DNA of 64,000 nt from Azonexus hydrophilus (lineage in GTDB: Bacteria > Pseudomonadota > Gammaproteobacteria > Burkholderiales > Rhodocyclaceae), in the NCBI RefSeq assembly GCF_001956855.1, contig NZ_MTHD01000004.1, forward strand, positions 124,001 through 188,000, given 5' to 3'. Below are positions 47,749-56,563 of this stretch, one piece after another (positions within the stretch are counted from its first letter, which is position 1; each line of letters opens with the position of its first letter). Below the pieces are notes generated by a model. The model worked only from the letters and a program-made list of their open reading frames with translations. It searched no databases and was not told the DNA's origin. The position numbers and the translations under genes were made by a program.

Positions 47749-49488
47749 ATGCCGGACACTACTGCCACCCCGTCGCCGATCGGCAATCTGGGCGGCGCCG
47801 TTCTGCATCGCATCTTCCTGCAATGCAGCGAAGCGATCCTGGTCACCGACCGGGACAACTGCATTATTGCGGTCAACGCGGCTTTTTCCGCACTTTCCGG
47901 CTATACCGCCGATGAAGTTGTCGGCCGCAACCCGCGGATGTTCGCCTCCGGCCGCAACGAGCCGGATTTTTACGCGACGATGTGGCGGGCGATCAACAAC
48001 GAAGGCGTATGGTCTGGAGAAATCTGGGACCGCCGCAAGGACGGCAACCTCTACCCGATCTGGCTGACGGTCTCGGCAGTACACGACGACACAGGTGAAG
48101 TCAGCAATTACGTGGCCACTTTCACCGACATCGGAGAACGGATCGAAGCCACGCAGAAACTGCTGCACCTGGCGTACCACGACCCGCTGACACTGCTGCC
48201 CAACCGCCTGGCTTTCGAATCGCAACTTGAGCTGGCAATCCGCAGTTGCGAACGCGACCAGAAACAGGTGGCCCTGATGCTGATCGACCTCGATCACTTC
48301 AAATCGGTCAACGACACGCTGGGACATCACGTGGGCGACGAATTGCTGCAGAGCGTGGCCAGGCGTCTGCAGGAATGCGTTCGCGCCAGCGATATCGTCG
48401 CCCGCATCGGTGGCGACGAGTTCGTCGTAGTGCTGCCCGACATCGACAGCGCGATGACCGTCGCGACGCTGGCCGGCAAGGTTCAACGCAGCCTGGCCGA
48501 GCAAAGCCATTCGATCGGCCCGCACAGCCTGTACGCCACGCCGAGCATCGGCATCAGCATCTATCCGGGCGACGGGCGCGACCGGGAGACCCTGCTGCGC
48601 AACGCCGATGTGGCGATGTACCACGCCAAGGATGCCGGCCGGAACAACTACCAGTTCTACGCCAGCCGGATGAACGAAGCTGCCGGCGAACGCCTGCAGA
48701 TGGAAAACGCACTGCGTCAGGCACTGGCCTCGATCACGCCCGGGCATTCGCCGTTTTCGCTGCATTTCCAGCCGCAGATCAGCGTCGCCACAGGTGCCAT
48801 CGTCGGCCTGGAGGCACTGGCCCGCTGGTCCGATCCGGTTCTCGGCGACATCCCGCCAACACGCTTCATCCAGATCGCCGAGGAAAGCGGGCTGATCCAG
48901 CCGCTGGGCGACTGGATCTTCTGGGAAACCTGCCGCAACATCCGCCGTTTCCGCGATGCCGGCATCGCCGGCCTGCGCGTCGCCGTCAACATCTCGGCCC
49001 AGCAGTTGCGCCACGAGAACCTGCCGCAACTCGTGCGCGGCGTCCTCGACTGCTACGACCTGACGCCGCAGGATCTCGAACTGGAAATCACCGAAAGTAC
49101 GGCGATGCAGAATCCCGATCTGACGCTGTCCATCCTCAACCAGTTTTCCGACATGGGCATCGTGCTGGCCATCGACGATTTCGGTACCGGCTATTCGTCG
49201 CTGGCCTATCTGAAGCACCTGCCGATTCATCGCCTGAAACTCGACCGCTCCTTCGTCAAGGACATCGAGACCGACCCCAACGACGCCGCCATCTGTTCGG
49301 CCACCGTCGCCCTCGGCCACAATCTCGGCCTGGAACTGGTCGCTGAAGGCGTGGAAACCGGGGCCCAGCGCGATTTCCTGTCCCGCCTCGGCTGCGACGT
49401 GCTGCAGGGTTTCCTGTACAGTCGGCCATTACCGGCAGAGCGCATCATCGAATTCATCGCCGACCATCAAGCGGCCGGGAATCGCTGA
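47749..49488 (+). CDS. PAS-GGDEF-EAL cyclic-di-GMP protein
   Basis: A 579-residue dual-domain protein without membrane helices. A PAS/PAC sensor lies at about 16-135, a GGDEF domain at 138-300 with an intact GGDEF (221-225) and the product-inhibition site RASD (212-215), and an EAL domain from about 315 with VGLEALARW and DDFGTGYSSLAYLKHLPIHRLKLD. Both catalytic motifs look intact, so either synthesis or breakdown of c-di-GMP is possible. The variant 10-mer TGCGGTCAAC lies in the PAS codons (47868..47877). Confidence 0.93.
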   Translation: MPDTTATPSPIGNLGGAVLHRIFLQCSEAILVTDRDNCIIAVNAAFSALSGYTADEVVGRNPRMFASGRNEPDFYATMWRAINNEGVWSGEIWDRRKDGNLYPIWLTVSAVHDDTGEVSNYVATFTDIGERIEATQKLLHLAYHDPLTLLPNRLAFESQLELAIRSCERDQKQVALMLIDLDHFKSVNDTLGHHVGDELLQSVARRLQECVRASDIVARIGGDEFVVVLPDIDSAMTVATLAGKVQRSLAEQSHSIGPHSLYATPSIGISIYPGDGRDRETLLRNADVAMYHAKDAGRNNYQFYASRMNEAAGERLQMENALRQALASITPGHSPFSLHFQPQISVATGAIVGLEALARWSDPVLGDIPPTRFIQIAEESGLIQPLGDWIFWETCRNIRRFRDAGIAGLRVAVNISAQQLRHENLPQLVRGVLDCYDLTPQDLELEITESTAMQNPDLTLSILNQFSDMGIVLAIDDFGTGYSSLAYLKHLPIHRLKLDRSFVKDIETDPNDAAICSATVALGHNLGLELVAEGVETGAQRDFLSRLGCDVLQGFLYSRPLPAERIIEFIADHQAAGNR

Positions 49489-49582
49489 AGACCGCGCAAG
49501 TCCCTGCCGCGATTAGCAAAATCTCCCTGCCGGCCCGCGTTTCTGCGAAAATAGCAGCCCTTTTTCGTCACCCCGGAATCCC

Positions 49583-50698
49583 ATGCCCCCGCATCCCGCC
49601 ATTGCCTCCACCGAAGAAATCGTCGCCGAACTCAAGGCCGGCCGCATGGTCGTGCTGGTCGACGAGGAAGACCGCGAGAACGAAGGCGATCTCGTCATGG
49701 CTGCCGAACACGTCACGCCGGAAGCGATCAATTTCATGGCCAGGTATGGCCGCGGCCTGATCTGCCTGACGCTGACCGATGCCCGCTGCAAGAAGCTCGG
49801 CCTGAGCCAGATGGCCCGCAGCAACGGCACCCAGTTCGGCACCGCATTCACGGTCTCGATCGAAGCCGCCGAAGGGGTGACTACCGGCATATCCGCCGCT
49901 GACCGCGCCCACACCATCCGCACTGCGGTGGCCCGCAATGCGCTCGCCGACGACATCGTGCAACCCGGCCACGTCTTCCCAATCACCGCCCGCGAAGGCG
50001 GCGTGCTGGTCCGTGCCGGCCATACCGAAGCCGGCTGCGACCTCGCCGGCATGGCTGGTCTGGAACCGGCGTCGGTGATCTGCGAGATCATGAACGACGA
50101 CGGCACGATGGCGCGCCTGCCGGAACTGATCGAATTCTCCAAACAGCACGGCCTGAAGATCGGCACCATCGCCGACCTGATCCATTTCCGCGCGGCCTCG
50201 GAAAAGCTGGTCGAGCGCGTCACCAGCAAGACCATCGCCACCGCTCACGGCGATTTCTGCCTGCACGCCTATGTCGACCGCGCCAGCGGTGCGACCCATC
50301 TGGCGCTGGTCAAGGGCGAGATCCCGGCCGGCGAAGAAACGCTGGTGCGGGTGCATGAACCCTTGTCGGTGCTCGACTTCCTCGACCCCGGCAGCAAGCA
50401 GCAATCCTTCTCCATCGACCAGGCGCAGGCGGCGCTGGCGGCAAATGGTCACGGGGTCATCGTGCTGATGCACCGCCCGGAAGACGGTGCCGCCCTGCTC
50501 GGCCGACTGACCGGCCAGAGCGATGCACCGCGTGTCCAGCAGAAATGGGACCCGCGCACCTACGGCATCGGCGCGCAGATCCTGCGCGACGTCGGCGTTT
50601 CGCGCATGCGCCTGCTCTCCAGCCCGCGCAAGATGCCCTCCATGACCGGCTTCGGCCTTGAAGTCACCGGTTTCGTCACTTCTCCCGCGGAGCTTTGA
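49583..50698 (+). CDS. ribB: 3,4-dihydroxy-2-butanone-4-phosphate synthase with degenerate GTP-cyclohydrolase-II-like domain
   Basis: A 371-residue riboflavin enzyme. Residues 1-205 are an intact RibB domain: DEEDRENEGDLVMAAE, RYGRGLICL, GVTTGISAADRAHTI and RAGHTEAGCDLAGMAGL. Residues 206-371 resemble GTP cyclohydrolase II but the zinc-site cysteines are missing; the stretch after VRVHE reads PLSVLDFLDPGSKQQS. So only the RibB reaction is expected, and a true RibA must be encoded elsewhere. It is followed at once by ribH. No FMN riboswitch was recognised in the 94 bases upstream. Confidence 0.94.
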   Translation: MPPHPAIASTEEIVAELKAGRMVVLVDEEDRENEGDLVMAAEHVTPEAINFMARYGRGLICLTLTDARCKKLGLSQMARSNGTQFGTAFTVSIEAAEGVTTGISAADRAHTIRTAVARNALADDIVQPGHVFPITAREGGVLVRAGHTEAGCDLAGMAGLEPASVICEIMNDDGTMARLPELIEFSKQHGLKIGTIADLIHFRAASEKLVERVTSKTIATAHGDFCLHAYVDRASGATHLALVKGEIPAGEETLVRVHEPLSVLDFLDPGSKQQSFSIDQAQAALAANGHGVIVLMHRPEDGAALLGRLTGQSDAPRVQQKWDPRTYGIGAQILRDVGVSRMRLLSSPRKMPSMTGFGLEVTGFVTSPAEL

Positions 50699-50701
50699 TT
50701 C

Positions 50702-51175
50702 ATGTCCCGTTTTGACAACGTTTACGAATTCGACAACAACCTCGACGGCAACGGCCTCGCCATCGGCGTCGTCATGAGCCGCTTCAACCTGCCGGTGTGC
50801 GAAGGCCTGCTTTCGTCCTGCATCGCAGAACTGAAGCGCCTTGGCGTGGCCGACGAGGACATGGCCATCGCCACCTGCCCCGGCGCACTGGAGATCCCGC
50901 TGATCCTGCAGAGCATGGCCCAGAGCGGCCGCTTTGACGCACTGGTAGCACTGGGCGCCGTCATTCGCGGCGATACCTACCACTTCGAGGTCGTCTCCAA
51001 CGATGCCTGCCGTGCCATCATGGAACTGCAACTGCATACCGGCGTTCCCATCGCCAACGGCATCCTGACCTGCGATACCGACGAACAAGCCGAAGTCCGC
51101 ATGCAGCCGAAGGGCGCCGACTGCGCTCAGGCCGCTGTCGAAATGGCCAACCTCCAGAAAGCACTCGCCCAATGA
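50702..51175 (+). CDS. ribH: 6,7-dimethyl-8-ribityllumazine synthase
   Basis: A 157-residue lumazine synthase, the penultimate step of riboflavin synthesis. [46 protein letters not shown] with the catalytic His, and [15 protein letters not shown] are diagnostic. It lies 3 bases after ribB and overlaps nusB by ATGA. Confidence 0.97.
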   Translation: MSRFDNVYEFDNNLDGNGLAIGVVMSRFNLPVCEGLLSSCIAELKRLGVADEDMAIATCPGALEIPLILQSMAQSGRFDALVALGAVIRGDTYHFEVVSNDACRAIMELQLHTGVPIANGILTCDTDEQAEVRMQPKGADCAQAAVEMANLQKALAQ

Positions 51176-51642
51176 GCGATCAAGAACAAACCCCGAAGGC
51201 CCCGCCCAAGTCGGCGCGTCGCCGTGCCCGCGAATTCGTCGTCCAGGGCCTGTACCAGTGGCGTGTCGGCGGTGCCGATGAAGCGTCGATCGAAGCCTAT
51301 GCACCGGAAATGGAAGGCTTCGCCAAGGCCGACCGCGAATTCTTCGTCGGCACGCTGCGCGGCGTCATCGGCCAGCAGGCCAGCCTGATCGAGCAGATCG
51401 GCACGCACATCGACCGCCCCTTCGGCGAACTGTCGCCGGTCGAGGCCAGCGTGCTGATGATGGGCACCTTCGAGATGGTCAACCATCCGGAAACCCCGTA
51501 CCGCGTGATCATCAACGAAGCCATCGAGCTGACCAAGGCCTTCGGCGGCACCGACGGCCACAAGTACGTCAACGGCGTGCTCGACAAGATCGCCGCCGTT
51601 GTCCGTGCGCCCGAAGTCGCCGCCCGGCGCAAGGGACGCTGA
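51172..51642 (+). CDS. nusB: Transcription antitermination factor NusB
   Basis: A 156-residue factor for rRNA antitermination. [38 protein letters not shown] and [28 protein letters not shown] are typical. It sits between ribH and thiL, the conserved ribB-ribH-nusB-thiL-pgpA order. Confidence 0.97.
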   Translation: MSDQEQTPKAPPKSARRRAREFVVQGLYQWRVGGADEASIEAYAPEMEGFAKADREFFVGTLRGVIGQQASLIEQIGTHIDRPFGELSPVEASVLMMGTFEMVNHPETPYRVIINEAIELTKAFGGTDGHKYVNGVLDKIAAVVRAPEVAARRKGR

Positions 51643-51646
51643 GCGC

Positions 51647-52639
51647 ATGCCCGGCGAGTTCGGCCTGATCGCGAAGTATTTCGCCCGGCCGACACCATCC
51701 GCCGTGCTCGGTCCCGGCGACGATTGCGCGCTGATCCAGCCAGCGCCGGGCAAGCAACTGGCGGTGACCACCGACATGCTGGTCGCCGGCGTGCACTTCC
51801 TGCCCGACACCGACCCCGGACGCCTGGGCTGGAAGGCACTGGCGGTCAATCTCTCCGATCTCGCGGCAATGGGCGCCAGCCCGCGCTGGGTGACGCTGGC
51901 CGGGGCGCTGCCTGCGGTCGACGAAGCCTGGATCGCAAAATTCGCCGACGGCTTCTTCGCCTGTGCCGCCGAGTTCGGTGTTGACGTCATCGGCGGCGAC
52001 ACCACGCGCGGTCCGCTGAACGTCTGCATCACCGCCATCGGCGAAGTCGAACCCGGGCAGGCCTTGCGCCGCGACGGCGCCCGGCCGGGCGATGAAATCT
52101 GGGTGTCCGGCCGCCCCGGGCTGGCTGCCCTCGGGCTGGCCCATCTGCAAGGCCAGGTCAAGCTGCCCGAACCCTGGCCGCGACTGTGCGTCGGCGCGCT
52201 GGAAAAACCACGCCCGCGCGTCGCTCTTGGCCAGGCACTGATCGGCATCGCCAGCGCCGCCATCGATGTTTCCGACGGCCTGCTCGCCGACCTCGGACAC
52301 ATCTGCGAACGCTCCGGCTGCAGCGCAGCGCTGCGCCTGGTGCAGTTGCCGCAACTGCGCGACCTGACCGGCAGCGGCGACCAGCACGATGGCGCACTCC
52401 GGCGCATCGCGCTCGAATGCCAGCTGGCCGGCGGCGACGACTACGAACTGGTGTTCACCGCCTCGGCGGCACAACACACGCAACTCGGCCGGATCGCTGC
52501 CCTGCTCGAACTGCCGCTGTGGTGCATCGGCGAGATGCGCGAGAACGACGGCAGCAAGGTCACGGTATTCGACCCCGACGACCAACCCGTCAGCTTCGAC
52601 CGGCAAGGATACGATCACTTTGGCCAGCAAACCGCCTAG
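51647..52639 (+). CDS. thiL: Thiamine-monophosphate kinase
   Basis: A 330-residue kinase that makes thiamine diphosphate. GEFGLIAKYF, GPGDDCALIQP, TTDMLVAGVHF, NLSDLAAMGASP and VIGGDTTRG are family motifs. ATG at 51647 begins the family N-terminus 4 bases after the nusB stop. An uptake-like 10-mer (51913..51922) is in it. Confidence 0.95.
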   Translation: MPGEFGLIAKYFARPTPSAVLGPGDDCALIQPAPGKQLAVTTDMLVAGVHFLPDTDPGRLGWKALAVNLSDLAAMGASPRWVTLAGALPAVDEAWIAKFADGFFACAAEFGVDVIGGDTTRGPLNVCITAIGEVEPGQALRRDGARPGDEIWVSGRPGLAALGLAHLQGQVKLPEPWPRLCVGALEKPRPRVALGQALIGIASAAIDVSDGLLADLGHICERSGCSAALRLVQLPQLRDLTGSGDQHDGALRRIALECQLAGGDDYELVFTASAAQHTQLGRIAALLELPLWCIGEMRENDGSKVTVFDPDDQPVSFDRQGYDHFGQQTA

Positions 52640-53108
52640 CCTGCGCTTCCTCCTCGCCCACCCGGCGCACTTCTTCGCCTGCGGGTGCGGCAGCGGTCTG
52701 GCGCCTTTCGCCCCCGGCACCTTCGGCACGCTGTTCGCCTGGCTCAGCTTCGTGCTGTTCCGCCCGTATTTCAACGACGGTCAGTTATTGTTCCTGTTCG
52801 CTGCTGCCTATCTCGCCGGCATCTGGTTCATCGACATCACCGGCCGGGCCATCGGCGACCCCGACCACGGCAGCATCGTCTGGGACGAGATCGTCCCCTT
52901 CTGGCTGGTACTGCTGCTGACGCCGGCCGGCTGGCTGTGGCAATTGACCGCCTTCGTGCTGTTCCGCTTCTTCGACATCACCAAACCGCAACCGGCGCGT
53001 TATTTCGACGAACACGTCAAGAACGGCTTCGGCGTCATGGCCGACGACCTGATCGCCGCCGGCTACACGCTGCTGCTGCTGGCCCTGCTGAAAATCATCG
53101 TTTCCTGA
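52620..53108 (+). CDS. pgpA: Phosphatidylglycerophosphatase A
   Basis: A 162-residue membrane enzyme that dephosphorylates phosphatidylglycerol phosphate. GLAPFAPGTFGTLFAW, DHGSIVWDEIVPFW and FDITKPQPARYFDEHVKNGFGVMADDLIAA carry the catalytic residues, with three to four hydrophobic segments. The start is TTG at 52620, overlapping thiL by 20 bases; no ATG fits. Confidence 0.93.
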   Translation: MASKPPSLRFLLAHPAHFFACGCGSGLAPFAPGTFGTLFAWLSFVLFRPYFNDGQLLFLFAAAYLAGIWFIDITGRAIGDPDHGSIVWDEIVPFWLVLLLTPAGWLWQLTAFVLFRFFDITKPQPARYFDEHVKNGFGVMADDLIAAGYTLLLLALLKIIVS

Positions 53109-53110
53109 CC

Positions 53111-53120
53111 GTCGACCGCA
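53111..53120 (-). repeat. Uptake-like 10-mer (TGCGGTCGAC), intergenic
   Basis: It starts 2 bases after the pgpA stop and reads GTCGACCGCAAAAGG on the plus strand, in a 53-base gap. Confidence 0.65.
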
Positions 53121-53161
53121 AAAGGCATAGAATGGCTGCATCCTGACCGCAGGAGAAAGCC

Positions 53162-53431
53162 ATGAGCCACAAGCATGCCCACCTGATGCGCAGCATCTTC
53201 CAGGACCCGGCGCCGGCCAACATTCACTGGCGCGAAGTCGAATCCCTGCTCAACCACCTCGGTGCCGACGTCCAGCCGGCCCACGGCGCCCGCTTCAAGG
53301 TCATCCTCAACGGCATCGAGACCGTCCTGCATCACCCGCACAACAGCAGCACCTGTGGCCGACAGGAGATCAAGGCGGTGCGCGACTTCCTGGCGCATGC
53401 CGGGGTGACGCTGTCGGCCTACGAGAGCTAA
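53162..53431 (+). CDS. HicA-toxin-like small protein, no HicB partner
   Basis: An 89-residue protein resembling the HicA/YcfA RNA-binding fold: HWREVESLLNHLGADVQPAHGARFKVILNGIETVLHHPH, in which the catalytic histidine region of HicA (a GSH motif) reads GARF, so mRNA-cleaving activity is doubtful. It ends RQEIKAVRDFLAHAGV, like HicA C-termini. No antitoxin gene is beside it. ATG at 53162 follows AGGAGAAAG. It is convergent with cheB, three bases apart. A housekeeping RNA-binding role is possible. Confidence 0.75.
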   Translation: MSHKHAHLMRSIFQDPAPANIHWREVESLLNHLGADVQPAHGARFKVILNGIETVLHHPHNSSTCGRQEIKAVRDFLAHAGVTLSAYES

Positions 53432-53434
53432 GCG

Positions 53435-54529
53435 CTACAGCGCCGAGCGCGTGTAGGACATCATTGCTTCGGGAATCTTGTCCAGCGGCATGACCTGATC
53501 GGCAGCGCCGAGCTTGATGGCTTCCTTGGGCATGCCGAAAACGACGCAACTGGCTTCGTCCTGGGCCACCGTCCGGGCGCCGGCATCGTGCATTTCTTTC
53601 AAGCCGCGCGCACCGTCGTCACCCATGCCGGTCATGATGATGCCGAGCGCGTTGCTGCCGGCAAACTTGGCAACAGAACGGAACAGCACATCGACCGAGG
53701 GCTTGTGCCGGTTGACCAGCGGACCATCCACCACCTCGACCTGATATTGCGCGCCGCTGCGCTTGAGCATCATGTGCCGCCCGCCGGGTGCGATCAGCGC
53801 CCGGCCCGGCATCACCCGGTCGCCGTTGCGGGCTTCGCGGACCTCGATGTCGCACAGGCCGTTCAGGCGCTCGGCAAACATCGCCGTGAACTTCTCCGGC
53901 ATGTGCTGGACGATGACGATGCCCAGGCAGGTCGCCGGCAGGCGCGTCAGCACGGCTTCCAGCGCCTGCGTGCCGCCGGTCGAGGTGCCGATGGCGATCA
54001 GTTGTTCAGTGGTCCTGGCCATGGCGGTCGGCATGCCGGGGGCAATGACCGCATCGGCGGTCAATTTTGGCCGGTTCAGGGCGTTGACCGCAGCATTCGA
54101 ACCGGGACGCGGCAGGGCGCGCAGATTGGCCCGCGCCGCCGCACGCACGGCCTGGACGATGTCGTTGGAAGCATCTTCGAGGAAGGACTTCAGGCCGGCC
54201 TTGGGTTTGGTGATGATCGTCACCGCACCCGCCGCCATCGCGTCGAAAGTCGCCTGCGCGCCGCTTTCGGCCAGCGACGAGCAGATGATCACCGGTGTCG
54301 GCCGCTCGGTCATGATCTTGCGCAGGAAGGAGATGCCATCCATCCGCGGCATTTCGATATCGACGATGAGCACGTCCGGCCAGCAGGCCCGCAACTTGTC
54401 GACGGCAAAGACCGGGTCCGATGCCGTGGCAATGACCTCGATCCCCGGTTCCTTCGCGAGAACCTGCGAAACGACCTGGCGCACCAGCGCCGAGTCATCG
54501 ACAATCATCACCTTGATTTTGTCTGCCAT
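53435..54529 (-). CDS. cheB: Chemotaxis methylesterase/glutaminase CheB
   Basis: A 364-residue enzyme that demethylates receptors. Receiver domain first ([10 protein letters not shown], Asp57 in [11 protein letters not shown]), then a linker (about 130-170) and the esterase domain with the catalytic Ser in [12 protein letters not shown], His in [13 protein letters not shown] and Asp in [10 protein letters not shown]. It is the last gene of the che operon and lies 5 bases after cheR. The variant 10-mer TGCGGTCAAC lies in the linker (54083..54092). Confidence 0.96.
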   Translation of the reverse strand: MADKIKVMIVDDSALVRQVVSQVLAKEPGIEVIATASDPVFAVDKLRACWPDVLIVDIEMPRMDGISFLRKIMTERPTPVIICSSLAESGAQATFDAMAAGAVTIITKPKAGLKSFLEDASNDIVQAVRAAARANLRALPRPGSNAAVNALNRPKLTADAVIAPGMPTAMARTTEQLIAIGTSTGGTQALEAVLTRLPATCLGIVIVQHMPEKFTAMFAERLNGLCDIEVREARNGDRVMPGRALIAPGGRHMMLKRSGAQYQVEVVDGPLVNRHKPSVDVLFRSVAKFAGSNALGIIMTGMGDDGARGLKEMHDAGARTVAQDEASCVVFGMPKEAIKLGAADQVMPLDKIPEAMMSYTRSAL

Positions 54530-54534
54530 CGTGC

Positions 54535-55344
54535 TCAGTCTTTTTGGTAAATGGTCGGGCGGATCTGGCGCAAGCCGGCCGAGATGCCGTTCAGGGTTTC
54601 CGAGTGGCCGATGATGAAATGGCCGCCCGGGTGCAATCGTGGCAGCAGATGCTCGACGACCTTGCGCTTGGTGTCGATGTCGAAATAGATCATGACATTG
54701 CGCAGGAAGATGACGTCGAATTTACCGATATCGGCCTCGATCGGCAAGGTCAGGTTGATGTGATGAAAACTGACGCGCTCCCGCAGTTCGCTGTTGATCA
54801 GGAAGGTTCCGGCCTGGCTGCGGACGCCCTTGCGGCAATACTTGACCAGCAGTTTCTGGGGAATCCCTTCGTTGCGCTCGATCGGATAGTGGCCGCGCCG
54901 GGCTTTCTCCAGCACCTGGGTACTGATGTCGGACCCGACGATTTCCCACGGTGAACCGGGCAGGCACTCGGACAGCAGCATGGCCAGCGTGTAGGCCTCC
55001 TCGCCGGTCGAACTGGCGGCACTCCAGACCCGGAAGGGCGCGCCGCCCCGACGTGCCGGCAGGACTTCATCGCGCAGGAACTCAAAGTGCTTCGGCTCGC
55101 GGAAGAAATAGGTTTCGTTGGTGGTCAGCAGGTCGACCATGATCTGCAGTTCTTCCGGGTGCTCGCCACTGGCCAGCAGGCGGTAGTAGCGGGCGTAGCT
55201 GTCGAGTCCGTGGAAGCGCAGACGCTTCTGCAGACGGCCGACCAGCAGCACCTTCTTGGCATCGGAAAGGTTGATCCCGGCGATCTTGTAGATCAGCCGC
55301 TGGAACAGCGCAAATTCCTGGTCGCTAATCGCGGATTCGCTCAT
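54535..55344 (-). CDS. cheR: Chemotaxis methyltransferase CheR
   Basis: A 269-residue SAM-dependent receptor methyltransferase. An N-terminal helical domain (about 1-75), [17 protein letters not shown], the SAM region [19 protein letters not shown], and [25 protein letters not shown] are typical. ATG at 55344 overlaps the cheD stop by one base; the longer open frame lies in cheD in another phase. The C-terminal beta-subdomain that docks receptor tails is present, consistent with the DFEKF tail on the downstream receptor. Confidence 0.95.
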   Translation of the reverse strand: MSESAISDQEFALFQRLIYKIAGINLSDAKKVLLVGRLQKRLRFHGLDSYARYYRLLASGEHPEELQIMVDLLTTNETYFFREPKHFEFLRDEVLPARRGGAPFRVWSAASSTGEEAYTLAMLLSECLPGSPWEIVGSDISTQVLEKARRGHYPIERNEGIPQKLLVKYCRKGVRSQAGTFLINSELRERVSFHHINLTLPIEADIGKFDVIFLRNVMIYFDIDTKRKVVEHLLPRLHPGGHFIIGHSETLNGISAGLRQIRPTIYQKD

Positions 55345-55946
55345 CAGAACAGTTCGATCTTCTTGTTGGCCACCGTGGCCGGTTTGTTGAGCAGCGATTC
55401 GGCATAAGCCAGTTCCTCGCGGCGCAGCGACTCCTGACTGATCAGCCCGGAAGTGACCCGCTTGCAATACGCGTCGCCGGTTGCCGGGACCAGCAGTATC
55501 TTGCGTGACCACGGCCCGAGAAAATCCGACGCAACGATGGGGATGCCTTCGCGCTCCAGCCACTCGTGGGCAAAATCGGCATTGCGCTTGCCGACGGCCA
55601 GCATGCCCGGCGCCGTCGCGTCGATGACGGCGCCACCGCCAAAAGCCTTGGCCCGCATCCGGTGCTTTGCCGCCCCGCGCTGCAACATCGCGTTGAGCAA
55701 GGCCTCCATGCAGGCATCGCCGGCCAGCAGCACGTCTTCGTCGGCGTGGGTGCCCTTCTTCATCTGCGGCAGCATGAAGTGATTCATGCCGGCCAGACGC
55801 AGGGCGGCATCGTACAGGCAGACGGCGACGCAGGAACCGAGCAGCGTCGAGATCGGCCGCTCGCCCTCGACGGCCCATTCGCCGGGCTTGATGTTGCGCG
55901 ACAGGCGTTCGATATCGCGCGTCGACAGGGTTGCGTAATCGGTCAT
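55344..55946 (-). CDS. cheD: Chemoreceptor glutamine deamidase CheD
   Basis: A 200-residue deamidase that converts receptor glutamines to glutamates. The catalytic Cys lies in STLLGSCVAVCLYD, the His in LAGMNHFMLPQ. Its last five residues are KIELF, the same as the end of the receptor encoded at 61572..62852 in this operon, which suggests a shared docking tail. It lies between cheW and cheR. Confidence 0.95.
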   Translation of the reverse strand: MTDYATLSTRDIERLSRNIKPGEWAVEGERPISTLLGSCVAVCLYDAALRLAGMNHFMLPQMKKGTHADEDVLLAGDACMEALLNAMLQRGAAKHRMRAKAFGGGAVIDATAPGMLAVGKRNADFAHEWLEREGIPIVASDFLGPWSRKILLVPATGDAYCKRVTSGLISQESLRREELAYAESLLNKPATVANKKIELF

Positions 55947-55994
55947 CGAATCCGCACCGGAAGTACCGGCCCCCTCGTCACGCTCGCGATGACA

Positions 55995-56546
55995 TCAGGC
56001 GGCTTCCACGTTGGCGCTGTCGGATGCCTGGGTCAGCATTGCGATCTCCTCGACCGAAAGCACGCGGGCGACATCGAGGATGATCACGAATTTGCCATTG
56101 ACCTTGCCCATGCCGGAAATGAAATCCGTCCGGATCTTGGCCCCGAAGGAGGGCGGCGGCTCGATCTCGCTGCGGGCGATTTCCAGCACTTCCGAAACCG
56201 CATCGACCATGACACCGATGTCGTGTTTCTGGTCGCCCTGCTCAAGCTCGACGATGACGATGCAGGTCCGCCGCGCCACCTCGGTCGACTTGCCGCCGAA
56301 GCGGCACGAGAGATCGATGACCGGCACCACTGCACCGCGCAGGTTGATGACGCCGCGAATGAAGCCCGGCATCATCGGAATCTCGGTCACCGTGCCGAAC
56401 TCGATGATTTCCTTGACGTTGAGAATGGCGACGGCAAACATCTCGCCGCCCAGCGTGAAGGTCAAATACTGCTGTGGCGTGCTGTCGACCGCAGCAACCG
56501 TCGCCGGCGCCCGGGACCCGCCCGGGCTCTGGACAATCTGTCCCAT
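55995..56546 (-). CDS. cheW: Chemotaxis coupling protein CheW
   Basis: A 183-residue adaptor that joins receptors to CheA. The CheW SH3-like fold is read from LTFTLGGEMFAVAILNVKEIIEF and GVINLRGAVVPVIDLSCRFG. An N-terminal extension of about 25 residues and a short C-terminal tail are unlike E. coli CheW. An uptake-like 10-mer (56484..56493) encodes part of that extension. It lies 17 bases after the poly-HAMP receptor. Confidence 0.95.
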   Translation of the reverse strand: MGQIVQSPGGSRAPATVAAVDSTPQQYLTFTLGGEMFAVAILNVKEIIEFGTVTEIPMMPGFIRGVINLRGAVVPVIDLSCRFGGKSTEVARRTCIVIVELEQGDQKHDIGVMVDAVSEVLEIARSEIEPPPSFGAKIRTDFISGMGKVNGKFVIILDVARVLSVEEIAMLTQASDSANVEAA

Positions 56547-56563
56547 GCTTGTCGCCTCCGCGC

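Noticed and set aside
49489..49582. FMN riboswitch upstream of ribB
   Set aside because: The stretch is too short and shows none of the conserved RFN helices.
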